From positions 1,550,001-1,614,000 of the forward strand of contig NZ_CP031010.1 of NCBI RefSeq assembly GCF_003584565.2: a DNA stretch of 64,000 bases. Direction: 5' to 3'. Source of the stretch: Alteromonas sp. RKMC-009 (GTDB lineage: Bacteria > Pseudomonadota > Gammaproteobacteria > Enterobacterales > Alteromonadaceae). Positions within the stretch are counted from its first letter, which is position 1, and every line of letters begins with the position of its first letter. Positions 1 through 8,371 of this stretch are shown in pieces. Under the pieces are notes generated by a model. That model saw only the letters and a list, made by a program, of their open reading frames with translations, ran no database searches and was not told the origin of the DNA. The position numbers and the translations under genes are program-made.

Positions 1-1
1 G

Positions 2-94
2 CGGGACTTCAAAGCCAGACAAAAGCAAATGCAGTTTCTCAATTACCGGGGCTTTACTCAGGAACACATCCAATACGCCGTAAATGGTGACTAA
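2..94 (+). CDS. recX: Regulatory protein RecX, C-terminal end (partial)
   Basis: Only the last 30 codons are in the window; the gene enters from the left edge and stops with TAA at 92-94. The peptide contains RQKQMQFLNYRGF and ends HIQYAVNGD, which fits the end of RecX, whose final helical repeat has a 'fL..RGF....I..a' pattern. RecX binds RecA filaments and inhibits RecA. The position directly before alaS matches the common recA-recX-alaS order of gammaproteobacteria. The call rests on a short tail plus synteny. Confidence 0.7.
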   Translation, partial: RDFKARQKQMQFLNYRGFTQEHIQYAVNGD

Positions 95-273
95 ATTAAC
101 CGCGAATGCCTTAACAACGGCGCGTGTTCCATGATATGTTTGCGCCCTGCGGGCCGTATGCCCGATTTAGTGACTTGTGCACCACAATTCCCGGCATCTG
201 ACGAGCCATTTTATCAGAGTAAATTTGTGCTCCCGATGTTCACCGTTAACAAGAGTAGGAAGTTAGGATTTCA

Positions 274-2871
274 ATGACATTATCAACTGCTGACATACGC
301 CAAAAGTTTATCGATTACTTTAAAAGTCACGGCCACCAGGCAGTGGCGAGTTCCTCATTGGTACCTGCAGATGATCCTACGCTCCTGTTCACCAACGCGG
401 GGATGAACCAGTTCAAAGACGTTTTCCTTGGCGCAGAAAAGCGCAGCTACTCCCGTGCAGTGTCTTCACAACGTTGTGTGCGTGCCGGTGGTAAGCACAA
501 TGATCTGGAGAACGTTGGCTATACTGCCCGTCATCACACCTTTTTCGAAATGCTGGGTAACTTCAGTTTTGGCGATTACTTCAAAAAAGACGCCATTTCC
601 TTTGCCTGGAATTTCCTGACTGTTGAGCTTGGATTACCAAAAGAGAAACTGCTGGTAACCGTTTATTCAGAAGACGATGAAGCCTTCGATTTGTGGGAGA
701 ACCACATTGGCGTGCCGGCAGAAAAAATCATCCGGATCAACACGTCAGATAACTTCTGGTCGATGGGTGATACCGGCCCCTGCGGTCCCTGTTCTGAAAT
801 TTTCTATGACCACGGTGAGCACATCTGGGGTGGTCCTCCGGGAACGCCTGAAGAAGACGGTGACCGGTTTATTGAAATCTGGAACCTGGTTTTCATGCAG
901 TTCAATAAGCAGGCAGACGGCACCATGGAGCCGCTGCCTAAGCCTTCTATCGATACCGGTATGGGCCTTGAGCGTATTTCTGCCATTCTTCAGAATGTGC
1001 ACAGCAACTATGAAATTGACCTGTTCCAGAACCTGATTAAAGCGACTGCTGACATTACCGGGGCTAAAGATCTGGAAGACAAGTCTTTACGTGTTGTGGC
1101 TGACCATATCCGTTCATGCGGCTTCCTGGTATGTGACGGCGTAATGCCGGGCAACGAAGGTCGCGGCTATGTACTGCGCCGTATCATTCGTCGTGCAGTA
1201 CGTCACGGCTATCAACTTGGCGCGAAAGACATATTCTTCTACAAACTGGTAGCGGCTCTGGTGCAAGAAATGGGTGAGTTCTACCCTGAACTGGCTGATC
1301 AGCAACCTGTCATTGAGAAAGTATTGCGGGTTGAAGAAGAGCAATTCAGTAAAACACTGGAACGGGGCATGAACATGCTCAATGACACGTTATCTTCACT
1401 GGAAGGCGATACGATTCCCGGTGAAGTGGTGTTCAAACTGTATGACACTTACGGATTCCCGGTTGATTTAACCAACGATGTTGCCCGCGAGCACAATGTA
1501 AAAATTGACGAAGCCGGTTTTGAAAAGGCCATGGAAGCTCAGCGTGCCCGTGCTCAGAAAGCCAGTAACTTCGGTGCCAATTATAATGACCTGCTGAAAA
1601 TTGAACATGAAACAGCATTCACCGGTTATACCGATGTGGAAGGTGAGGCAAACGTTGTCGAACTTATTCATGACAATCAATTTTGCGAATCGCTCACCGA
1701 CGGACAGGAAGGTATTGTGGTATTAGACCAGACGCCCTTTTATGCCGAGTCCGGTGGTCAGGCCGGCGACCGTGGTGTGCTTAAAGTAGCTAACGGTGAA
1801 TTTATTGTTACTGATACCCAGAAAATGGGTAATGCATTCGCGCACAAAGGTAAGGTCGTCGGTGAAATACGTAAAGGCGAAAAAGCGGCTGCGGCTATCG
1901 ACAACAGCAATCGTGAAGCCGTGAAGCAAAATCACAGTGCGACGCACTTGCTGCATGCTGCACTGAGAGAAATCTTAGGTGAGCATGTCACTCAGAAAGG
2001 TTCTCTGGTAGAAGCACAACGCCTGCGTTTTGACTTCTCCCATTTTGAGGGCGTGACGGCAGAGCAGTTGCTGACAATTGAAAACCGGGTAAATGAAGAA
2101 ATTCGCGCTAACCATGCGCTGCAAACTGAATTAATGGAACTGGATGAAGCCAAAGCCTCTGGTGCGATGGCATTGTTCGGTGAGAAGTACGACGAGAAAG
2201 TACGCGTTGTCACAATGGGTCCGTTCTCTGTTGAACTTTGCGGTGGTACTCACGTCAAACGTACAGGTGATATTGGTTTATTTAAGATTGTGTCAGAAAG
2301 TGGTATCGCATCAGGCGTTCGTCGCATAGAGGCGATAACCGGCGCAACTGCAGTTGAGTTTGTTCAACAACAACAAATTCAATTACAGACCGCAGCCGGA
2401 TTGCTGAAAACTGACGTATCAGGACTGGTTGACCGTATCGGTGTACTGCAAACGCAAACGAAAGAGCTTGAGAAGGCATTATCAGCGGCGAAGCAAAAAC
2501 TGGCTTCTCAACAAGGCGCTGATATGCTGGGTCAGACTATAGAAATTAACGGTGTGAAAGTGTTAATTTCTGAACTGGAAGGCGTTGAGTCTAAAGCGTT
2601 GCGTGGAATGATGGACGATCTTAAAAACCGAATCGGCGAAGGGATCGTAGTACTAGGTATGGCTGATGGTGCGAAAGTCAGTTTGATAGTTGGTGTGACC
2701 AAACAGCTTACCGGCAAAGTGAAAGCAGGCGAATTGGTAAACTTTATTGCCTCACAGGTTGGCGGAAAAGGTGGTGGGAGACCAGACATGGCGCAAGCCG
2801 GTGGTAGTCAGCCAGAAAATTTGGCAAGTGCATTGGCTTCGGTTAACGCATATTTGTCAGATAAGCTATAA
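274..2871 (+). CDS. alaS: Alanine--tRNA ligase
   Basis: Charges tRNA-Ala with alanine in the cytoplasm and edits mischarged Ser/Gly. The 865-residue length is normal for the family. The class II catalytic domain is N-terminal (from [15 protein letters not shown]). The editing-domain zinc site is intact: H554 and H558 in NHSATH, and C656 and H660 in CGGTH. A C-terminal coiled-coil and the glycine-rich C-Ala domain ([15 protein letters not shown]) close the protein. The ATG at 274 follows a purine-rich AGGAAG. It stands alone between recX and csrA. Confidence 0.98.
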   Translation: MTLSTADIRQKFIDYFKSHGHQAVASSSLVPADDPTLLFTNAGMNQFKDVFLGAEKRSYSRAVSSQRCVRAGGKHNDLENVGYTARHHTFFEMLGNFSFGDYFKKDAISFAWNFLTVELGLPKEKLLVTVYSEDDEAFDLWENHIGVPAEKIIRINTSDNFWSMGDTGPCGPCSEIFYDHGEHIWGGPPGTPEEDGDRFIEIWNLVFMQFNKQADGTMEPLPKPSIDTGMGLERISAILQNVHSNYEIDLFQNLIKATADITGAKDLEDKSLRVVADHIRSCGFLVCDGVMPGNEGRGYVLRRIIRRAVRHGYQLGAKDIFFYKLVAALVQEMGEFYPELADQQPVIEKVLRVEEEQFSKTLERGMNMLNDTLSSLEGDTIPGEVVFKLYDTYGFPVDLTNDVAREHNVKIDEAGFEKAMEAQRARAQKASNFGANYNDLLKIEHETAFTGYTDVEGEANVVELIHDNQFCESLTDGQEGIVVLDQTPFYAESGGQAGDRGVLKVANGEFIVTDTQKMGNAFAHKGKVVGEIRKGEKAAAAIDNSNREAVKQNHSATHLLHAALREILGEHVTQKGSLVEAQRLRFDFSHFEGVTAEQLLTIENRVNEEIRANHALQTELMELDEAKASGAMALFGEKYDEKVRVVTMGPFSVELCGGTHVKRTGDIGLFKIVSESGIASGVRRIEAITGATAVEFVQQQQIQLQTAAGLLKTDVSGLVDRIGVLQTQTKELEKALSAAKQKLASQQGADMLGQTIEINGVKVLISELEGVESKALRGMMDDLKNRIGEGIVVLGMADGAKVSLIVGVTKQLTGKVKAGELVNFIASQVGGKGGGRPDMAQAGGSQPENLASALASVNAYLSDKL

Positions 2872-2889
2872 TCCAGATTGTAAGGTAAT

Positions 2890-2929
2890 CAGTGAGTTTT
2901 TGGAGTGACACAAAAACACGGAATCACTG
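2890..2929 (+). promoter_or_regulatory. csrA leader hairpin with GGA motifs (possible CsrA autoregulatory site)
   Basis: In the 135 nt between alaS and csrA, GTTTTTG (2896-2902) can pair with CAAAAAC (2911-2917), and outer CAGTGA (2890-2895) with TCACTG (2924-2929). GGA triplets lie at 2902, 2920, 2972, 2990 and 2996, the last two overlapping the csrA ribosome-binding region. CsrA is known to bind GGA in hairpin loops and to repress its own message in E. coli. That it does so here is inference. Confidence 0.4.
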
Positions 2930-3006
2930 ACGTTACCGTCGGGTCGTGCCGGCGAGTGACATAAGGTTAAAGGATATTTTCATTTGTAAGGATCAGGAGC
3001 AAGCGA

Positions 3007-3204
3007 ATGCTTATTTTGACTCGTCGTGTAGGTGAAACCCTGATGGTCGGTGATGATGTAACGGTTACCGTATTAGGCGTTAAAGGAAATCAGGTACGAA
3101 TTGGTGTGAATGCGCCGAAAGAAGTATCAGTGCATCGTGAAGAGATTTACATGCGTATACAGGCTGAGAAAGGCGGGCAGCCGGGTAACAGTGTTACCGA
3201 ATAA
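3007..3204 (+). CDS. csrA: Carbon storage regulator CsrA (RsmA)
   Basis: Global post-transcriptional regulator, a dimeric RNA-binding protein recognising GGA-containing leaders. The 65-residue sequence begins [18 protein letters not shown], the family signature containing the RNA-contacting R6/R7 strand, and has the second contact region around [16 protein letters not shown] lies 5 nt before the ATG and itself contains a GGA. A strong terminator follows directly. The alaS-csrA-tRNA-Ser-tRNA-Arg order is conserved among related bacteria. Confidence 0.98.
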   Translation: MLILTRRVGETLMVGDDVTVTVLGVKGNQVRIGVNAPKEVSVHREEIYMRIQAEKGGQPGNSVTE

Positions 3205-3213
3205 TCCCGATAG

Positions 3214-3241
3214 AAAAAGGCCGGTTGAACCGGCCTTTTTT
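3214..3241 (+). terminator. Rho-independent terminator of csrA
   Basis: Stem AAAAAGGCCGGTT / AACCGGCCTTTTTT with a 1-2 nt loop region and a T run, 9 nt after the csrA stop. The A-tract on the other side makes it potentially bidirectional. Confidence 0.9.
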
Positions 3242-3323
3242 GACTCTGAGGTATGATAGAGCGGGCTTTTTATCCGATTTGTTTAAAATGGCAGCATACG
3301 ATTCATTTTATTGAAAAAAGGGT

Positions 3324-3351
3324 TTGACTCCCTCACGAGTATCAGTAAAAT
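3324..3351 (+). promoter_or_regulatory. Promoter of the tRNA-Ser/tRNA-Arg cluster
   Basis: TTGACT (3324-3329), a 16-nt spacer and TAAAAT (3346-3351), followed by a GC-rich GCGC discriminator and the mature tRNA-Ser 5' end at 3367. Strong -35/-10 hexamers plus a GC-rich discriminator are typical of stable-RNA promoters under stringent control. Confidence 0.75.
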
Positions 3352-3366
3352 GCGCACCACTGTTAC

Positions 3367-3459
<93 letters not shown>

Positions 3460-3500
3460 GTTCAAGGTTGGACGTGGTGGCCAACAATAAGTTTTAATGC

Positions 3501-3577
3501 GCGTGTGTAGCTCAGCTGGATAGAGTACCTGGCTACGAACCAGGCGGTCGGAGGTTCGAATCCTTCCACACGCGCCA
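3501..3577 (+). tRNA. tRNA-Arg (anticodon ACG), copy 1
   Basis: 77 nt with acceptor GCGTGTG / CACACGC, discriminator G and encoded CCA. The anticodon arm CTGG-CTACGAA-CCAG gives ACG, which is deaminated by TadA to ICG and decodes CGU/CGC/CGA. Probably cotranscribed with tRNA-Ser. Confidence 0.96.
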
Positions 3578-3626
3578 TCTTATAAAAGCACCACCTTTTA
3601 CGGTAAAACGTAAAAGTACAGTTAAA

Positions 3627-3703
3627 GCGTGTGTAGCTCAGCTGGATAGAGTACCTGGCTACGAACCAGGCGGTCGGAGGTTCGAATCCTTCCACACGCG
3701 CCA
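3627..3703 (+). tRNA. tRNA-Arg (anticodon ACG), copy 2
   Basis: Identical over its 77 nt to the copy at 3501-3577; the 49-nt spacer and flanks are not repeated, so only the tRNA is kept identical, as expected of tandem tRNA genes. Followed by a strong terminator. Confidence 0.96.
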
Positions 3704-3710
3704 TACCGGA

Positions 3711-3736
3711 AAGCCCACCATCAGGTGGGCTTTTTT
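3711..3736 (+). terminator. Terminator of the tRNA cluster
   Basis: AAGCCCACC, loop ATCA, GGTGGGC, then six T residues, 7 nt after the last CCA. Confidence 0.9.
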
Positions 3737-3759
3737 CGTTTTTCCCCTTTAAACTCTGC

Positions 3760-3792
3760 CTTAAGTTTTCTTTAAGCTTATGGTGCTATAAT
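3760..3792 (+). promoter_or_regulatory. PmrA/QseB-type box and -10 element of the two-component operon
   Basis: CTTAAG (3760-3765), five nt, TTTAAG (3771-3776): a direct repeat with 11-bp period, the layout of PmrA/QseB-subfamily boxes (CTTAAT-N5-CTTAAT type). A TATAAT -10 sits 10 bp further on (3787-3792), so the box takes the place of the -35, as in promoters activated by this regulator class. It lies 45 nt before the response-regulator start and implies autoregulation. The same repeat occurs at 7609-7625. Confidence 0.65.
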
Positions 3793-3821
3793 CTGCCAAC
3801 AATTCTCTCAGATTCGGTTTT

Positions 3822-4493
3822 ATGCGAATTCTACTTGTTGAAGATGACAGACCCCTTTCCGATGCCCTTGCGCAATCCCTGCGGGACGCGAATCACGTTG
3901 TTGATTGTGTATACAAAGGGAAAGACGGGATAAATACTGCACTGACCGGTCAGAACGACATTACTATTCTGGATCTCGGCTTGCCCGATATGGACGGATT
4001 AGAAGTACTCAAATCACTTCGTCATAAATTGCCGCATATGCCTGTCATTATTCTTACCGCCAGGGATAAAGTCTCTGACAAAATTCTCGGACTCGACGCA
4101 GGAGCCGATGATTATCTGCCAAAGCCATTTGAAATGGACGAGTTGTTCGCCCGTTTGCGGGTTGTCGAAAGACGTTTGGGAACGGCAACCAGTGCCGTGG
4201 TCTCTATTGGCGAAGTACAGCTTAACACGCAAACCCTGGAACTGAGTGTCACCGGACAATCTGTTGCCTTGCCCCGCCGTGAATTAATGCTGCTTAAGGT
4301 TCTGATGGAGAACGGTGGCCGCATACAGCCTAAACAAAAACTTGAATCACGGCTCTATGAGTGGGGAGAAGAAGTAGCCAGCAACACGATTGAAGTGCAC
4401 ATACATCATTTGCGGAAAAAGTTACCGGAAAGCTTTATTAAAACCGTACGCGGTGTGGGCTACTGTATTCCTGTGAAGGCTTCCGGCCAGTGA
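3822..4493 (+). CDS. OmpR-family response regulator (QseB/PmrA subgroup)
   Basis: DNA-binding response regulator of 223 residues. The receiver domain has the acidic pair at E7-D9, phospho-acceptor D51 in LDLGLPDMDG, T79 in ILTARD and K101 in LPKPF. The C-terminal winged helix ends SNTIEVHIHHLRKKL and IKTVRGVGYCI, typical of the QseB/PmrA/TctD branch. The stop overlaps the kinase start by 4 nt. Downstream come cupredoxin and FTR1-like genes, suggesting a metal-related signal. The operator predicted upstream recurs before the 7.67-kb operon, so that operon is a probable target. Confidence 0.93.
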   Translation: MRILLVEDDRPLSDALAQSLRDANHVVDCVYKGKDGINTALTGQNDITILDLGLPDMDGLEVLKSLRHKLPHMPVIILTARDKVSDKILGLDAGADDYLPKPFEMDELFARLRVVERRLGTATSAVVSIGEVQLNTQTLELSVTGQSVALPRRELMLLKVLMENGGRIQPKQKLESRLYEWGEEVASNTIEVHIHHLRKKLPESFIKTVRGVGYCIPVKASGQ

Positions 4494-5791
4494 GATCTAT
4501 TCGCCGCTTTTTGACGGCAGTTCTGGTGAGCTTCCTTATACTGGTTATATTCAGCGCTGCTATTCATGGGTACCGGGCTGCGACCCGCGTGTCGGGCTCT
4601 TTTATGGATGAAGAGTTGCAAAGCGTGCTGGGTACAGTGGCTGTCACTAATGGATTAATCACAGACACAAATCATGAGCCGGGCCTGGTCTATCAAATCT
4701 GGCAAAATCAGCAGCTTATTGCGCGGTCAGAGAATGCACCGTTAACTGCGCTTGCCTCCGGAGAAGACGGATACAGTGACAGAAATTTTACCGCTAAACG
4801 CTGGCGGGTATTAAGGCAAACACTCCCGGGAGACTATGTGGTACTGGTGGCTCAACCTATTCAGCGTCGGGTCGACTTGTCGGAGTCACTAGTTATTTCG
4901 GTCATCATGCCCTTTATTTATGCGGTGCCGATCCTTGCTCTGATTATATTTTTATCGGTCAGCAGGGGGCTGCGCCCGCTTAAAGTGTTATCGGAAAAAT
5001 TGTCCCGCAGGAAAGGGAAGGATCTCTCGACGATTCTGTTACCGCAAGTTCCCGAGGAAATGCAACCTGTTATGAAAACGCTCAACAGCATGTTTTCGCG
5101 GTTGCAGGAAGCGTTTGAGCGGGAACAGCAATTTGCTTCAAATGCTGCCCATGAGTTACGTACGCCACTGAGCGTGATGAAAATAAACTTGCACAATGTG
5201 GCTCAGGATATGCCGCAGCAATCTTCAAAGCTCACTGCAATCCGGGAAGATACTGACAGAATGATTCATGTGGTCAATCAGATTTTACTGCTAAGCCGGA
5301 CCAGTCCCGAACTGTTCCACTTGCAACTGGGCAGAGTTGACGCATTCGAAGTCGCGCAAAAAGTCATTACTGATTTGTACTCAAAAGTTGAGTTTAAAGA
5401 ACAGGAAATTAGCCTTGAAGGAGAAAGTACCCGGATACATTCTACTGAATTTACACTTTACACCCTGCTGTCAAACCTTGTAGCAAATGCGATTTCATAC
5501 TCTCCTGTGCATGCGGTGATTCAAATTACTGTTCGTCAGCAAGGAAATAGCGCAGAGCTGCTCGTTGAAGATTCTGGTCCGGGGATTGCTGCAGAAGAAA
5601 GAGAAAAGGTCCTTGAACGTTTTTACCGGGATCAAAAGCAGGAGGCCCGCCAGACGAACGGGAGCGGTCTGGGATTAGCTATCGTGCGGCAGATTTTAAT
5701 GTTGCACCAGGGGACGATAGAGCTTGGGACCTCAGGCCTTGGAGGGCTTAAAGTTCGTGTTCAGCTGCCTTTGAATGAGGTATCTCTGTGA
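4490..5791 (+). CDS. Sensor histidine kinase (QseC/PmrB-like)
   Basis: Membrane sensor kinase, 433 residues, starting at GTG in a GTGA overlap with the regulator gene. TM1 lies near residues 7-27, a periplasmic sensor of about 100 residues follows, and TM2 is near 134-157. The H-box has H221 in NAAHELRTPLSV, then the N box (LLSNLVANAISYSP), G1 (EDSGPGIA), the F box (ERFYR) and G2 (GSGLGLAIV). The signal cannot be read from the sequence. The gene order argues for metal ions or envelope state. Overlaps the next gene by 4 nt. Confidence 0.93.
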   Translation: MRSIRRFLTAVLVSFLILVIFSAAIHGYRAATRVSGSFMDEELQSVLGTVAVTNGLITDTNHEPGLVYQIWQNQQLIARSENAPLTALASGEDGYSDRNFTAKRWRVLRQTLPGDYVVLVAQPIQRRVDLSESLVISVIMPFIYAVPILALIIFLSVSRGLRPLKVLSEKLSRRKGKDLSTILLPQVPEEMQPVMKTLNSMFSRLQEAFEREQQFASNAAHELRTPLSVMKINLHNVAQDMPQQSSKLTAIREDTDRMIHVVNQILLLSRTSPELFHLQLGRVDAFEVAQKVITDLYSKVEFKEQEISLEGESTRIHSTEFTLYTLLSNLVANAISYSPVHAVIQITVRQQGNSAELLVEDSGPGIAAEEREKVLERFYRDQKQEARQTNGSGLGLAIVRQILMLHQGTIELGTSGLGGLKVRVQLPLNEVSL

Positions 5792-6141
5792 GAAAAATGA
5801 GATATCCGGCAGGACTAAGCTTCCTGCTTATCCCATGCTTTACCTTTGCAAAGATGCCTGAGGCTGTAATAGAAATCAGAGACAATTTGTTTGTGCCGCA
5901 GACCATCGTGATCCCCGCTAATCAGAAAGTAAAGTTGACTTTCATAAATCATGACACCACGCCGGAAGAGATCGACAGCTTCGATTTAAACAGAGAAAAA
6001 GTTATTTTCGGGAACAGTAAAGGCACTATCTTTGTCGGGCCTCTGCCGCCCGGCGAATATCAATATTTTGGTGAGTATCACCCGAATACCGCAGTAGGAT
6101 CTGTTGTAGTCAGCGCAGAAGGAAAGCCAGATGCTAATTAA
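5788..6141 (+). CDS. Periplasmic cupredoxin-domain protein of an FTR1-type locus
   Basis: 117 residues with an N-terminal signal peptide (hydrophobic LSFLLIPCFTFA, cleavage near residue 21) and one cupredoxin-fold domain. TPEEIDSFDLNREK and the Gly-Glu-Tyr-His-Pro stretch near residue 91 are features of the small cupredoxins encoded next to FTR1-family iron permeases, where they are thought to bind or oxidise metal in the periplasm. No classical His-Cys-His-Met blue-copper set is evident. GTG start in a 4-nt overlap with the kinase gene; overlaps the permease gene by 11 nt. Confidence 0.8.
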   Translation: MRKMRYPAGLSFLLIPCFTFAKMPEAVIEIRDNLFVPQTIVIPANQKVKLTFINHDTTPEEIDSFDLNREKVIFGNSKGTIFVGPLPPGEYQYFGEYHPNTAVGSVVVSAEGKPDAN

Positions 6142-6880
6142 TACTGTCATCCTGTTTATTCGCGATACTTTGCCTATCTTCCTGCTGATCAGCTTTTTGC
6201 TCGTACAGCGACAAACAACAGTAAAAGTGATCCTTACCGGCACAATTACCGGTCTTGCGATGGCAATAATGCTGTATATCAATTTGTCAGCATTATCTGA
6301 AGTGGCCGACGGTAACGGACTGGAATGGGCAAAAGGTATTGCTCTCATTGTCGCATTTATAGCCTTTTGTCGTTATGTAGTCGCTGAGCCGGTTTCATTA
6401 TTTTCTGCATGGGCAGTGTTAAGCAGTATCACAATGGTAAATGCCATTCATTTTATTATTTATAGTGTTGCCTACTGGCCATCTCAGCAAGCTGATATGA
6501 GTCTGATGATAGGAACGATTATCGGGCTGGGGATCAGTTGCAGTGTCAGCGTATTGCTATTCTTTGTGCTTGAATCCACGCATTCTTACTTCATCAAAAT
6601 CAGCATGCTGGCTGTTTTCATTGGCGGCCAGGTGGCGAATATAACGGTGATGGCTGAGCAAATTAATTTACTCAACGAGCAGCCAAGAGTGTGGGACACA
6701 TCATCATGGCTGGCAGATGACAGTGAGTATGGCCATTTCTTTAACGTGCTGGTGGGCTATGAGGCAACACCGGGCCCTGTTTATCTGGCTGTCTACTCTT
6801 TTGCGGTCATTGTGCCTTTAATATTGAAACTTTCGTTGCGTGGACGACAAAGACGTAAAGCAACGGGGAGAAGTGTGTAA
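6131..6880 (+). CDS. Divergent FTR1-family (iron permease-like) membrane protein
   Basis: 249 residues, about seven hydrophobic segments. The order after the cupredoxin, R11 near the start of the first segment, and a C-terminal GYEATPGPVYLAVYSF resembling the last helix of FTR1/EfeU permeases point to that family. The iron-translocating RExxE motifs are not conserved: the first reads R11-D-T-L-P15, and the corresponding stretch in the fourth segment reads L147-E-S-T-H151. It may carry a different metal or have lost transport. Overlaps both neighbours (11 nt and 1 nt). Confidence 0.65.
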   Translation: MLINTVILFIRDTLPIFLLISFLLVQRQTTVKVILTGTITGLAMAIMLYINLSALSEVADGNGLEWAKGIALIVAFIAFCRYVVAEPVSLFSAWAVLSSITMVNAIHFIIYSVAYWPSQQADMSLMIGTIIGLGISCSVSVLLFFVLESTHSYFIKISMLAVFIGGQVANITVMAEQINLLNEQPRVWDTSSWLADDSEYGHFFNVLVGYEATPGPVYLAVYSFAVIVPLILKLSLRGRQRRKATGRSV

Positions 6881-7575
6881 TGCGGTATTATATTTTTCTT
6901 CTTTTCAGTCTGCTGATTTCCGGCTCCGCACTGGCTGATAATTTCATCGTGGACAGAGTTTATCATCCTTATGTACTGCCTTTTGAGCGGGAAGTGGAGT
7001 GGCGTCTCATGTCCAGACAGAACGACGATGGCAACCTGCTGCAGCAGCGCTATTCCTTCGGTCATGCTTTGTCGGAGCGCACAATTCTTGAGGCATATAT
7101 TGTCGGTTCCCGGGATGAGCAGGGGGACTTCGGAGCAAGTTCATATGAGCTGGAATTTCGCTGGATGCTGACAGAACAGGGTCAATACTGGGCTGACTGG
7201 GGAATGCTGTTTGAAATCGAGAAGGAACTCGCTTCGAATGACTGGTCTGCAAAATCCGGAGTGCTGACTGAAAAGGAATTTGGCCGGTTCAGTCTGACTA
7301 CCAACGTATTTCTGGTGTATGAATGGGGCGATAATATAGCCAGTGAATTCGAAGGCGAATTTAAAATGAAATACCGGTACCGTTGGATACCGGAAATTCA
7401 GCCCGCCATTGAATTCTATGCCGCAGAGGATTATGTGGGCGCAGGGCCGGGTTTCATGGGGATAAAACGTTTCCCGGCCAGCAGACAATTAAAGTGGGAA
7501 GTTGCATTTATCACCGGATTCAATGGTGATAGTAAAGACCATACGTTACGGATGGCGCTGGAATATGAATTCTGA
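6880..7575 (+). CDS. Probable outer-membrane beta-barrel protein of the metal operon
   Basis: 231 residues; signal peptide ending SGSALA (cleavage near 19), then alternating aromatic/polar strands (RTILEAYIVG, SLTTNVFLVYEW, KMKYRYRW) and a C-terminal strand ending in Phe (MALEYEF), the usual barrel-assembly signal. I do not recognise a named family. The 1-nt overlap with the permease gene and its last place in the operon suggest a matching outer-membrane component. Confidence 0.6.
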   Translation: MRYYIFLLFSLLISGSALADNFIVDRVYHPYVLPFEREVEWRLMSRQNDDGNLLQQRYSFGHALSERTILEAYIVGSRDEQGDFGASSYELEFRWMLTEQGQYWADWGMLFEIEKELASNDWSAKSGVLTEKEFGRFSLTTNVFLVYEWGDNIASEFEGEFKMKYRYRWIPEIQPAIEFYAAEDYVGAGPGFMGIKRFPASRQLKWEVAFITGFNGDSKDHTLRMALEYEF

Positions 7576-7608
7576 ATTATTTGACGTTAACCGGGTATTT
7601 TTATCTAT

Positions 7609-7625
7609 ATTAAGATTGCCTTAAG
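7609..7625 (+). promoter_or_regulatory. Second PmrA/QseB-type box, upstream of the hemolysin-like/ligase operon
   Basis: ATTAAG (7609-7614), five nt, CTTAAG (7620-7625), with the same 11-bp period as the box at 3760-3776; GCCTTAAGTTTTC is shared by both sites. It lies 45 nt before the likely start at 7670. No convincing -35 is present, and the -10 is uncertain (TACTTA near 7643). This suggests that the two-component system at 3822-5791 controls this operon. Confidence 0.6.
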
Positions 7626-7669
7626 TTTTCCCCTTCACACTGTACTTAACAAACAAAAGAGTGTCTTTT

Positions 7670-8371
7670 ATGTTAAGTACAAAAACTACTGCAGATGTTT
7701 CCGCAACGGAACTGCCTGCAAATAAACGGTATAAGCCGGCATCGTCGCTTTCGGTGTTTGCGGCTACTCAGGGGGCTCTTAACCGTCCGGTGCTCGAACA
7801 GCAAGTGGCAGGAGGTTTCCGGGCAGCATTTGGTGCTGAGATAACAGAATTCATGCCATTGCTGGTCGGGGTCGGAAATACAACCCCGTTGGCCGTTGCA
7901 GGGATCAGAACAGGACAGTCCCCCTTTTTTGTAGAAACTTATTTGAAAGATAGTTTGCAAGTGTGCCTGGCGCGCAACGGCCTGGTGACACCCCGCCACC
8001 GGATTGCGGAAATCGGCAACCTGTTCAGTCCGTCTTCATATCTTACTTTGCCCTTATTACTTATCACAGCACTTGCACTTTTCAGGCGCGACTATGAAGT
8101 CCTGGTTTTTACTGCCACTTCTTCTTTGCGAACCCTGATGGCTAAAAGTCATATTCAATTGACAATTCTGGCCTCAGCCAGGCGGGACGCATTGTCCGAT
8201 GATGACCAGATAAAATGGGGGAATTATTACGATACCTCGCCACAGGTGGTAGCAGTTAGCTTATCTCACATCGTTAGTCAGCTTTTCAGAAATAGCCGGA
8301 TCCGGACTTTATTTTCGGGGCTTGCTTCACAATGTGCTCAGCTGTCCACTGAAATAGAGGAGGCCCTGTGA
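7670..8371 (+). CDS. 'Thermostable hemolysin' family protein (GNAT-like fold)
   Basis: 233 residues. It matches the family named after Vibrio delta-VPH hemolysin: FxAFGAEI..FMPLL near the N-terminus, AVAGIR, FFVETYL, IAEIGNLFS, VFTATSSLRTLM and KWGNYYDTSPQVVA in the expected order. There is no signal peptide, and the fold is thought to be N-acyltransferase-like, so a synthetic enzyme fits better than a toxin. ATG 7670 is preferred to GTG 7661 because AAGAG lies 9 nt ahead of it. First gene of a five-gene operon; its stop overlaps the ligase start by 4 nt. Confidence 0.8.
   Translation: MLSTKTTADVSATELPANKRYKPASSLSVFAATQGALNRPVLEQQVAGGFRAAFGAEITEFMPLLVGVGNTTPLAVAGIRTGQSPFFVETYLKDSLQVCLARNGLVTPRHRIAEIGNLFSPSSYLTLPLLLITALALFRRDYEVLVFTATSSLRTLMAKSHIQLTILASARRDALSDDDQIKWGNYYDTSPQVVAVSLSHIVSQLFRNSRIRTLFSGLASQCAQLSTEIEEAL

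Noticed and set aside
3499..3703. Possible repeat array or attachment site formed by the duplicated tRNA-Arg
   Set aside because: Only the mature tRNA is repeated; there is no integrase gene, no 3' fragment copy elsewhere and no foreign-looking DNA beside it.
7670..8371. Secreted haemolysin/toxin
   Set aside because: No signal peptide or secretion genes; the operon partners are biosynthetic enzymes and the family fold is thought to be GNAT-like.
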